From Geomicrobium sediminis (GTDB taxonomy: Bacteria; Bacillota; Bacilli; Bacillales; Marinococcaceae), in contig NZ_JAFBEC010000014.1 in assembly GCF_016908595.1 (NCBI RefSeq), positions 1-64,000 on the forward strand: a DNA stretch of 64,000 bases, read 5' to 3'. The first letter of the stretch is position 1. Each line of letters begins with the position of its first letter. Below, one piece after another: positions 42,385-50,015 of the stretch. The notes below the pieces were generated by a model. The model was given only the letters and a program-made list of their open reading frames with translations, ran no database searches and was not told the DNA's origin. Position numbers and translations under genes: made by a program.

Positions 42385-43383
42385 TTATTCTGCTGCCTCT
42401 GGAGGAATTAGTTCCTCAGGAATGTCCATTCCAACTTCTTCAAAATACGTATACGCCCCGATATGTAACGGCACAGAAACTCCGTCTAATGCCGTTTCTA
42501 AAGACATTGCTTTTGCGGAATTATGAACTTGATACATCGTTTCTAAGTTCTCAAATAAAATCTTCGTCAATCGGTAAACGCTTTCATCATCAAGGTGTTT
42601 ATCTACAGCTAAGATATTTGATTGCGCAATCGTTTCAATTGGTTCTTCTTGTCTTGGATAGGACTCTTCCTCAATTGTGTACCTAAAAAAGACCGGCTGT
42701 CCGTCATTAATTGAATCTAATTGGTCGTCTGTTACTTCGAGTACACTAGCATTGACTCCACTTGCAAACATATCCGTAATAGCCGTTACTGGGACCCCTG
42801 CTGGTAAAGAACCTCCATCTAATCGACCGTCACGCATGGATGAAATCGTATCGTCGTAACCAAGATAATCTGGTGAAATATCTTGGATCGAAAGATCGAT
42901 TCCATTAATTAAAGCAAGCGTCGACTGTTCAGTTCCACTCGCTTGTGGTCCAACAGAAAATGACTGACCTTCAATATCAGCGATCGTACCTGTCTCAACA
43001 TAATTGTTCATCAAAACAAAGTGTTCAACATTTGGCCAAAGCATCGTAATGGAACGTAAGTCTTCATAAGCGTTCCCTTCAAAAACCGATGTTCCTTGAT
43101 AAGCTTGGTCAGCAATTAGCCCTTGAAGTATTGCGAATTGCGCTTCTTCTTTTCTAAGTAAATCAATATTTTCCACCGAACCGGCAGAAGACTGACCTGT
43201 CGCGCGTATTCCTTCGTCAATCAACTCTTCTGTCCATAAATTTCCCATCCCTACGCCAATTGGATAATATGTACCTCCTGTCGATGCTGTGGCAATTGAA
43301 AAATATTGATTTCCTTCATTACAAGATGCCAACAACATTGACGTACTAACTAGTCCTGCAAGAATCGTTGTTTTCTTGAGCAC
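42385..43383 (-). CDS. TAXI-family TRAP solute receptor lipoprotein
   Basis: A 332-residue receptor. Lipoprotein signal ends in LLASC (Cys20). The TAXI hallmark ATASTGGTYYPIGVGMGNLW is at about residues 31-50; QSSAGSVENIDLL and VGPQASGTEQSTLALI follow. TAXI proteins bind glutamate-like or 2-oxo/2-hydroxyglutarate-like acids where known. The start is GTG with GGAGG 7 bases upstream. It is the first gene of the six-gene operon. Confidence 0.9.
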   Translation of the reverse strand: MLKKTTILAGLVSTSMLLASCNEGNQYFSIATASTGGTYYPIGVGMGNLWTEELIDEGIRATGQSSAGSVENIDLLRKEEAQFAILQGLIADQAYQGTSVFEGNAYEDLRSITMLWPNVEHFVLMNNYVETGTIADIEGQSFSVGPQASGTEQSTLALINGIDLSIQDISPDYLGYDDTISSMRDGRLDGGSLPAGVPVTAITDMFASGVNASVLEVTDDQLDSINDGQPVFFRYTIEEESYPRQEEPIETIAQSNILAVDKHLDDESVYRLTKILFENLETMYQVHNSAKAMSLETALDGVSVPLHIGAYTYFEEVGMDIPEELIPPEAAE

Positions 43384-43401
43384 CTAAATTCCTCCCCTTT
43401 A

Positions 43402-43416
43402 TGTAAGCGCTTAAGT
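43402..43416 (-). promoter_or_regulatory. cre-like CcpA site
   Basis: TGTAAGCGCTTAAG matches most of the catabolite-responsive element consensus (TGWAANCGNTNWCA). It lies between the promoter and the TAXI start codon, a typical roadblock position. Confidence 0.5.
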
Positions 43417-43441
43417 AAGTTGTATGACAAGTATACAACTT
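43417..43441. promoter_or_regulatory. Palindromic operator of the TAXI/2-hydroxyacid operon
   Basis: AAGTTGTAT (43417-43425), 7 bases, ATACAACTT (43433-43441): perfect 9-bp arms. It overlaps the -10 of the operon promoter. The form TTGTAT-N7-ATACAA is like other FCD/GntR operators, so the FadR-like gene product is the likely binder. Confidence 0.6.
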
Positions 43442-43457
43442 ATCGGACAAATTACAA
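43430..43457 (-). promoter_or_regulatory. Sigma-A promoter of the TAXI operon
   Basis: On the minus strand: TTGTAA (complement of 43452-43457), 16-base spacer, TATACT (complement of 43430-43435), 47 bases before the GTG start. Confidence 0.6.
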
Positions 43458-43489
43458 TATAAATATTAGATAATTAGCTTTTTTTAATG

Positions 43490-43521
43490 AATTAATAAAA
43501 AAAAGAACCCTCCAGGGTTCT
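43490..43521 (-). terminator. Terminator of 50-residue gene
   Basis: A perfect 8-bp stem AGAACCCT/AGGGTTCT (43504-43511 with 43514-43521); the minus strand runs on as TTTTTTTTATTAA. Confidence 0.75.
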
Positions 43522-43597
43522 AATTACGGTTTATAAACGTACGATACATGACTCTTAGACAGTTCTGATGGTCGTTCATCGACTCGCTAGCTTCCAG

Positions 43598-43750
43598 TTA
43601 ATAGATTCTAAGTAAGACAGTTAATTCTTCAATTTCTACATCGATCGCTTTTGCACATTCATAGTGTTCATGATCATTTAGTCGATTTTGAAATTGAACG
43701 AGCCATTCTAGCTCCCTTAGAAAAATCTTACGGTCTTCATAGCTCATCAT
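43598..43750 (-). CDS. Small helical protein of unknown function
   Basis: A 50-residue protein (MMSYEDRKIFLRELEWLVQF..., ending TVLLRIY), predicted to be two helices. GGGG lies 5 bases before the first of two tandem ATGs. A terminator follows. No family recognised; similar in size and character to many short Bacillus cytosolic proteins. Confidence 0.55.
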   Translation of the reverse strand: MMSYEDRKIFLRELEWLVQFQNRLNDHEHYECAKAIDVEIEELTVLLRIY

Positions 43751-43835
43751 TAAAGCCCCAATTCAGCGCTAGTATATTTTTATATACCCATTATACATGA
43801 AACCAAAACGATGGCTAGATGTAACGTCATAATTT

Positions 43836-44288
43836 CTATTTTGGAACGTTTAACTCTAACCATTCGTCTGTTTCTTCAAAGCCGTACCTTAAATAAACTG
43901 ACCTTCCTAACGCAGATGCACCAAGCCATAACTTATGTACTCCCCGCTCTTTCGCTTCATTCACAGCTAGATCAAGCATTTTTGTTCCAAACCCTTTACC
44001 TCTATGTGTTGGTTTAGTATATATGTTCGTAATATACCCTTTCACACCGCTTACGTTCGTATAGGTAGGTGGAAATTGATAAAAGACAATTGCACTCGTA
44101 GCAACGATCTCACCTTGTTCCTCAGCAAGCCATTGGATGAGGTCATCTGACTCAATCTTGTCCATGAAAAACTGTCGCAATTGATCGTCAATTCCCTGAT
44201 CAGCTGTAATACCTTCATCAATTAATTGCTTCTTTCGTATGTCGATTAAACCTTCTACGTCATTCAGTGTTGCACGTCTTATAAACAT
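43836..44288 (-). CDS. GNAT N-acetyltransferase
   Basis: A 150-residue acetyl-CoA-dependent acetyltransferase. The acetyl-CoA pyrophosphate loop is THRGKGFGTKMLDLAV at about 93-108 (consensus Q/RxxGxG/A), preceded by the beta-4 strand GYITNIYTKP and followed by LWLGASALGRSVYLRYGFEET. Substrate unknown. GGAGGTGC lies before the ATG. Confidence 0.85.
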   Translation of the reverse strand: MFIRRATLNDVEGLIDIRKKQLIDEGITADQGIDDQLRQFFMDKIESDDLIQWLAEEQGEIVATSAIVFYQFPPTYTNVSGVKGYITNIYTKPTHRGKGFGTKMLDLAVNEAKERGVHKLWLGASALGRSVYLRYGFEETDEWLELNVPK

Positions 44289-44409
44289 GACCTTGCACCT
44301 CCATTTGCGTTCAGTGCCATCGTATCATATTCACGGATTTGCGTTTCGCTCCTTATGATGTAGGGAATTAAAAAGCCATTATCATAACGTTTATAGGGAG
44401 CTAGCGAAC

Positions 44410-45522
44410 ATGAAAAAACGATATGCTGCGCCAATATTTATTCTCCTTAGCTTGTACATCGGTTTTAATGGCGCATTTTTATTTGATTATATTTTAGCAA
44501 TGAATGTGTATTATTTTTGGGTTCCATTTGTCGCCTTTACACTTAGCTTTTTCCTTGGTCGGTTCATCGCCCACCTGACAATTGGACGCTTTATAAAAGT
44601 CTTCGGTGCGCTTTTTTTGAGTCTATTTTTACCTTTTTTATACATTGCAATTCCGATCGACTTGTTACTTATTAGTTTATAATTCTTAGAACTACTCACC
44701 TCTGAAATAGTAAACATTATTCTCCTGGTCGGCTTGGTAACCTTTATAACGTTGTTACTCGTTATGTATCGTAATGCATGGTCACCGATTATTCAACATC
44801 ACACGATTACGTCCACAAAAACTTCTAAAGAATTGTCATTTAAAATTGCTGTCATTACCGATATTCATCTAGGCAATATCAATGGCAACCGCCGAATACA
44901 ACAACTCGTAAAAAAAGTAAATCGACTGAATGCCGATGCCATTGCACTCATTGGCGATGTGATGGAAGACAACATTGAACCGCTAAAGAGAAATAAAATG
45001 TTTGATGAGTTATCTCACTTAAAATCCAAGCTCGGCACGTTTGTTGTGCTTGGAAATCATGAATTTTACGGTCAAGATGTTGATGAATATATTGAACGAA
45101 TGAAAGAAGCAAACTTCTCTTTGTTACAAGATGATATTGTTTACCTCGGAGATTCAATCTCAATTATCGGACGTAAAGATGCTGAAGATCCTACAAATCG
45201 TAAACTGGCTAAACAAATGGTCAAAGATGTTTCACGAGAGCGATTTGGCATCGTCTTAGACCATCAACCACTCGATCTTAAAGAACTTTCAACTAACGAT
45301 CACATTGACCTTGTCTTCTCCGGTCATACTCATCGAGGCCAAGTATCACCATTACACTTTGTTACGAATAAAAAGTTCCCGCTAGACTATGGAATAAAAA
45401 CACATAACGGTACATCAATGATCGTTTCATCCGGCTTTGGAACGTGGGGACCGCCCATTCGACTAGGGAGTCGTTCAGAAATTCGCTTCGTTGATGTTCG
45501 TTTTCAAAGAGCATCTTCTTGA
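44410..45522 (+). pseudogene. Membrane metallophosphoesterase split by a stop codon
   Basis: The first 90 codons encode three hydrophobic helices (MKKRYAAPIFILLSLYIGF...) and end at TAA 44680-44682. The same frame then continues with no other stop: 17 codons, a further TM (IVNIILLVGLVTFITLLL), then a full calcineurin-like phosphoesterase domain with ITDIHLG, GDVMED, LGNHEFYG and FSGHTHRGQ. Read through, the product is 370 residues, the normal size of four- to five-TM metallophosphoesterases in Bacillaceae. The downstream part has no ribosome site near its first possible start (TTG 44734). I therefore call one interrupted gene; a sequencing error is the alternative. Confidence 0.75.
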
Positions 45523-45583
45523 CTGTATACTTCTTCCAATTTGATCAATACTAAAAAAATCAAACCGTCAAGGAGGAAGAAGT

Positions 45584-47116
45584 ATGAGCATTTGGCTAGA
45601 CGAACACGAGCACACCTACCCGAAAGTAAATTCCGATATAGAAGTTGACCATCTCATCGTCGGTGCCGGGATTACTGGAATTACTCTCGCCTATTTGCTT
45701 TCTAAGAAAGGGAAAAACGTGACCCTCATCGATGCAAACCGACTCATGGATGGGACGACAGGGCATACGACAGCTAAAATCACGGCTCAACACGCACTGA
45801 TTTACGATGAATTCAAATCAAACATCGGCAAAAGCAATGCACGCATCCATTATGAAGGTGCTGCTGATGCAGCAAAGCAAATTGAATCAACCATTCAAGA
45901 ACTTGAAATCGATTGTGACTACGAAAAAAAAGATGCAATTCTTTATGCTACAAGTGATCGCTACGTTCAAAAGCTTGAACAAGAAGAAAAAGCCTATGAT
46001 GCGTTAAACATTCCGTATGAACATACGCAAATTGATATGCTCTCATCAAAGAAAGCATTAAAAATGGCAAACCAAGCTGAGATGCATCCGACGAAGTACC
46101 TTTCTGCACTCGTTCATGAGATTACTCGAGCAGGCGGAACCATTTATGAGAACACGGTTGCAGTCAACATAAACCACGGTGAACAAACTGTTGTAGAGAC
46201 GAGTGATGGCAATCAGATCACTTGCTCAAATGTGTACATTTGTACTCATTTCCCCTTTTATGAAGGTAGTCATTTTTATTTTTCCAGACTTACCGCTGAA
46301 CGCTCCTACGTGATTGCGATTGAGCCGATGCAAATGATCGATGACGGGATGTATTTAAATCCTGAATCACCCAATACGAGATCGATACGTAAAGCTTCTT
46401 ATAAAGGGAAAGATGTACTATTAATCGGAGGTGAGAGTCATAAAGCAGGACAAGGGAAAGCCGTATCCCATCATTACTTAGCTTTAGAGAAATTCGCTGA
46501 AGAAACGTTCGGGATCAAACAAGTGATTGATCGCTGGTCTGCGCAAGATTTAACGACGCTTGATAAATTACCGTATATCGGGCCGATGCATGACGATTAT
46601 CCGAATACCTATGTAAGTACAGGTTATCGTAAATGGGGAATGACTACAGGTACGCTCGCTGCCATGATTTTAAGCGACTTAGCAGAACAAAAACAAAACC
46701 GTTATGCCGATTTGTATAATCCGAAACGTTTTTATGCAGATCCATCTATTGTTACGTTTCTTCGTGAGAATTTGAACGTCGCTACACACTTGATTAAAGG
46801 AAAGCTAGATGGGACGAAGCAATCTTTAGGCGAGTTAGAACGTGGAACTGGCACCGTATTTAAACATAATGGTCAGCGAAGTGGTGCTTATCGAGATGAT
46901 GATGGTCAACTTCATATCGTTGATACAACATGCACACACCTCGGTTGCGAAGTAAACTGGAATGATGGGGATCGTACGTGGGATTGTCCTTGTCACGGTT
47001 CACGGTTTTCATACACTGGAGAAGTTATTGAAGGTCCTGCTGAGAAACCGTTACAAACGAAATCGTATACGATGTTCGATGCGATTGATGTCGATCAAGA
47101 ATCATCCGGTTATTAA
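45584..47116 (+). CDS. FAD oxidoreductase with C-terminal Rieske domain (YhfW-like)
   Basis: A 510-residue fusion. Residues 20-370 are a DAO-type FAD domain (HLIVGAGITGITLAYLL at about 24-40; late STGYRKWGMTTGT). Residues 420-505 are a Rieske [2Fe-2S] domain with ligands in CTHLGCEVNW and CPCHGSRF. The same architecture is found in B. subtilis YhfW. Electron donor and substrate are unknown. GGAGG lies 9 bases before the ATG. Convergent with the RsbR-like gene, whose open frame overlaps its end by 92 bases. Confidence 0.9.
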   Translation: MSIWLDEHEHTYPKVNSDIEVDHLIVGAGITGITLAYLLSKKGKNVTLIDANRLMDGTTGHTTAKITAQHALIYDEFKSNIGKSNARIHYEGAADAAKQIESTIQELEIDCDYEKKDAILYATSDRYVQKLEQEEKAYDALNIPYEHTQIDMLSSKKALKMANQAEMHPTKYLSALVHEITRAGGTIYENTVAVNINHGEQTVVETSDGNQITCSNVYICTHFPFYEGSHFYFSRLTAERSYVIAIEPMQMIDDGMYLNPESPNTRSIRKASYKGKDVLLIGGESHKAGQGKAVSHHYLALEKFAEETFGIKQVIDRWSAQDLTTLDKLPYIGPMHDDYPNTYVSTGYRKWGMTTGTLAAMILSDLAEQKQNRYADLYNPKRFYADPSIVTFLRENLNVATHLIKGKLDGTKQSLGELERGTGTVFKHNGQRSGAYRDDDGQLHIVDTTCTHLGCEVNWNDGDRTWDCPCHGSRFSYTGEVIEGPAEKPLQTKSYTMFDAIDVDQESSGY

Positions 47117-48053
47117 TGACAACAAACTCATGAAGATTTGTATCGATCTTGAACCTAATTAACATGTGGCTAAGAATACTTGAACAAAAAGTGAGCAAGG
47201 ATTCTTCCTTACTCACTTTTTGTAACAGTACGATTATCCCACGTTCTTCGACGACTTGTGCGAGAGAAGATTTAATTGAAATATTCTCAAATTGTATTCC
47301 TAACTGTACAGCTGTTTGAGCGATCTCAGGTCGTAATCCTGAAAGTGTCGTTGATACACCTAGAAGTCTAAGACCTTCAATTAATTGAAAGATTTGTTGA
47401 GCAACCATCGTATCAATGATGGGTACACCAGATAAATCAATAAATAGCTCAGTAATTTTCTTCTCAGCACTTTGTGAAAGTGTTTGTTCAAACATAATCT
47501 TTGCGCGGTATGTATCGATGTCTCCTACAACAGGTAAAAGTGCCGTTCTTTGACTCAACATTAGAATCGGACAACTTAATTCAACAATGGTCTTTTGTTG
47601 TGCTCTCGTTCGCATTTGCGACTGAGATTCATATTCTTTCGTAAACTGAACAATCACATCATTCATCTGCTTCGTAATTGCCTTTAGCCAATGCCGCTGT
47701 TCAGCAACATCCATTGTCGGATCAACAGTTTGCAAATATTCTTCGAACAATTCGATATAAATTAATTGGTTGTTCATAAATTCACCAATAATTGTATCTA
47801 ATGGGGTGTTCTGATGATATTCATCCTTTGCTACTCGCGCTACCCAAGAATCAACGTGTATAACACCGTCACCTTTGAATAAATTAAAAAATTGAATATG
47901 GAAATCATGATTTTGCTTCTTTAATTTCGTAATGACGCTTTCATTTTTACTTCCATACACACCTTCATCGGATTCCAAATCTTCAAACCAGCGCTCAGTA
48001 ATGCCCTCACTTCGTTTGATCATGTATGTATACAGTTGATTGTTCTCGTTCAT
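47025..48053 (-). CDS. RsbR-like STAS protein, frame without a timely stop
   Basis: A 342-codon frame whose first about 275 residues are a normal RsbR paralogue of the stressosome: an N-terminal globin-like helical domain (1-150) and a STAS domain (about 160-268) with the phospho-Thr region LSGVPIIDTMVAQQ. Family members end near residue 270-280. Here the frame continues without a stop through an intrinsic terminator (47186-47221) and on into the antisense of YhfW to 47025. Transcripts ended at the hairpin would have no stop codon. Loss or gain of one A in the A5 tract at 47217-47221 would give an immediate stop. GAGGAG precedes the ATG. Confidence 0.75.
   Translation of the reverse strand: MNENNQLYTYMIKRSEGITERWFEDLESDEGVYGSKNESVITKLKKQNHDFHIQFFNLFKGDGVIHVDSWVARVAKDEYHQNTPLDTIIGEFMNNQLIYIELFEEYLQTVDPTMDVAEQRHWLKAITKQMNDVIVQFTKEYESQSQMRTRAQQKTIVELSCPILMLSQRTALLPVVGDIDTYRAKIMFEQTLSQSAEKKITELFIDLSGVPIIDTMVAQQIFQLIEGLRLLGVSTTLSGLRPEIAQTAVQLGIQFENISIKSSLAQVVEERGIIVLLQKVSKEESLLTFCSSILSHMLIRFKIDTNLHEFVVINNRMILDRHQSHRTSYTISFVTVSQQDLQ
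47186..47222. terminator. Bidirectional terminator, YhfW-like / RsbR-like
   Basis: Arms 47186-47201 and 47206-47221 (one mismatch), loop TTCT, A5 before and T5 after. Located 70 bases after the YhfW stop, and inside the open frame of the RsbR-like gene. Confidence 0.88.
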
Positions 48054-48139
48054 GCTCTTCTCCTCTAATCTGTAATATTCAATGGTTATTAAAGATAAAT
48101 TTGTGCGTGTCTATTGTACATTCTGTTGGATAAAATAAC

Positions 48140-48172
48140 TCATGAAAGTAAAACATAGCCTACTTGGCTATG
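48140..48172 (-). terminator. Probable terminator of resolvase-like gene
   Basis: CATAGCC/GGCTATG (48154-48160 with 48166-48172), then TTTTACTTTC on the minus strand. It is 124 bases past the stop codon. Confidence 0.5.
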
Positions 48173-48295
48173 CTTCTCATTAATGATTCAAATCCGAGTG
48201 TATGAAACCATATAATGATGGTAATCAAATAAGGTACATCCTCATATACCCGGATCTACCACGGCTTAAACCCATTATTTTAAAATAAATAAAGT

Positions 48296-48688
48296 TTATT
48301 TTTTGTTACGCTTAATTCCTAGTCTTGTCCGCTCACTACGTACATCAAAAGCAAATTCATCCATTCGCTTAATCGCATTTAAATAGACAGATCCTAAGCG
48401 TAGCGTATCAATTTCATCGAACAGTGAAATAAAACGAATGTTATTATCATCGAAATACGTTAACATCTCAAGTAATAATTCGCTCGAAGCGGCTAAACAA
48501 GAAAGCTTAACGACAACAACCGTGTCCTTTGGTTGTAATTGCTCAAGTAAATCATGTAGTTCTTTATCGGAACCCTCACCAAAATCCCCTTCTTGGACAA
48601 TCGTGTTGACGCCATACTTTTCTAGCAGTTGATTTTGAAGCCAACCTTCTTCATCCCGACTGTATGGTCTTACATATCCATAAATCAT
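48296..48688 (-). CDS. Resolvase/serine-recombinase N-terminal-domain protein
   Basis: A 130-residue protein with the fold of the serine recombinase catalytic domain only: IYGYVRPYSRDEEGW at the start (Ser9 would be the nucleophile position), VVVKLSCLAASSELLLEM where active resolvases have VxxLDRLxRS, and a final ERTRLGIKRNKK helix. The catalytic Arg triad is not obviously complete (the L-D-R-L motif reads L-S-C-L), so it may be non-catalytic, like B. subtilis YneB-type proteins. ATG 48688 follows AGAGGTG. Confidence 0.7.
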   Translation of the reverse strand: MIYGYVRPYSRDEEGWLQNQLLEKYGVNTIVQEGDFGEGSDKELHDLLEQLQPKDTVVVVKLSCLAASSELLLEMLTYFDDNNIRFISLFDEIDTLRLGSVYLNAIKRMDEFAFDVRSERTRLGIKRNKK

Positions 48689-48809
48689 AGTAGCACCTCT
48701 TTTAAGTATGAACGTATTGTTATTATTACCTTTACACACTTAACTTTACAAGTAGTAAAGATCTCCTATACGTACACTACCCTCCGTTCAACCTTTTGAA
48801 TCATCACCT

Positions 48810-49916
48810 TTAAAACAACTTCATTTGTTCATTCTCAACTTCTGTTATGTTAGAAACCGTCAGGCCTAATAAACGAATTCCTTGATCTGTTTCTCCAATT
48901 TCATCGTACAACTTCTGGCCAAGTTGATAAATCTTATCTGCTGACTTGAAATCTGTGGCATTACTGATCCTCCTCGTGATCGTTTCAAAAGAATTGTAAC
49001 GGACTTTAAGAACGACTGTTTTCCCTTTTTTCCCGTGGCGTTCGAGTGCAGCTTGCACTTCTTTACTTAATCTCATGAGTTCTCGTTTTACTTCATCCTC
49101 AGAGAAAAGGTTCGAAAAGTACGTATGTTCTTTCCCAACCGACTTGCGATTTCTCGTCAACGAAAGTGGTTTGTTATCGATTCCACGGATCTTACGATAA
49201 TAAGACATCCCTGCCTTACCGAAGTACCTTACTAAATCCATCTGATCTAACTGATACAAGTCTTCCCCATAATAGATGCCTAATTCATGCATACGAAATG
49301 TTGTTTTCGGACCAATACCGTGAAACTTTTCAATCGGTAACTCCCGTAAAAAATCAACCGCTTTTTCTGGAGGGATGACGGTTAAGCCCGCAGGTTTATT
49401 CTGGTCTGAGGCAATCTTAGCAATAAATTTGTTATAGGATACACCTGCAGAACTTGTAAGTCTCGTCTCTTTGTAAATTTGCCGTTGTAAGTGCTTTGCG
49501 ACAACGGTAGCACTATCAATTTGCAACTTGTTGTTCGTCACATCAAGATAAGCCTCATCAATAGACATCGGTTCTACATAATCGGTGATTTTTCGCATGA
49601 TTTGTAGGATTTGCTCTGATGCCTCTTTGTAAGCAGGGTAATTTCCTTCAATAAAAATCCCTTCTGGACAGCGCTCATACGCTTCGTATGCACTCATTGC
49701 TGAATGGATCCCAAACTTCCTAGCTTCATAATTGGCAGTTGCAACAATTCCCTTTCCACCTGTTTTTCGTGGGTGCTTCGCAATAATGACAGGCTTCCCT
49801 TTTAAGGAAGGGTTATCTCGTTCTTCGACTGAGGAGAAAAATGCATCCATGTCTACATGAATGATCTTTCTCGATACATTATTATACGGTTCAGGAAACT
49901 GAAGATCACTCGACAT
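48810..49916 (-). CDS. dinB: DNA polymerase IV (Y-family)
   Basis: A 368-residue translesion polymerase. Motifs: IIHVDMDAFFSSVEERD at about 18-34, YEARKFGIHSAM at about 62-73, SIDEAYLDVT at about 119-128 (catalytic Asp-Glu), and the little-finger domain from about 240. The last residues EQMKLF form a beta-clamp-binding motif (QxxLF). It bypasses damaged template bases with low fidelity. ATG 49916 follows AAAGGGGAG. A strong promoter with a LexA-like box lies just upstream. Confidence 0.93.
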   Translation of the reverse strand: MSSDLQFPEPYNNVSRKIIHVDMDAFFSSVEERDNPSLKGKPVIIAKHPRKTGGKGIVATANYEARKFGIHSAMSAYEAYERCPEGIFIEGNYPAYKEASEQILQIMRKITDYVEPMSIDEAYLDVTNNKLQIDSATVVAKHLQRQIYKETRLTSSAGVSYNKFIAKIASDQNKPAGLTVIPPEKAVDFLRELPIEKFHGIGPKTTFRMHELGIYYGEDLYQLDQMDLVRYFGKAGMSYYRKIRGIDNKPLSLTRNRKSVGKEHTYFSNLFSEDEVKRELMRLSKEVQAALERHGKKGKTVVLKVRYNSFETITRRISNATDFKSADKIYQLGQKLYDEIGETDQGIRLLGLTVSNITEVENEQMKLF

Positions 49917-49942
49917 TGCATGTTCTCCCCTTTCTAAATCTC

Positions 49943-49971
49943 ATTATAACGAACAAATGATCGCATCTCAA
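49943..49971 (-). promoter_or_regulatory. dinB promoter with LexA-like box
   Basis: Minus strand: TTGAGA (complement of 49966-49971), 17 bases, perfect TATAAT (complement of 49943-49948). The spacer contains CGATCATTTGTTCG (complement of 49950-49963), one base from a symmetric Bacillus LexA box (CGAAC-N4-GTTCG). Confidence 0.6.
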
Positions 49972-49975
49972 ACAA

Positions 49976-50006
49976 TTAAAAACCCTTGCGATTTATTTCG
50001 CAAGGG
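49976..50006 (-). terminator. Terminator after the DUF4015 gene
   Basis: CCCTTGCG/CGCAAGGG (49983-49990 with 49999-50006); the minus strand continues TTTTTAATTG. Ten bases past the stop. Confidence 0.85.
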
Positions 50007-50015
50007 CAATGAGTT

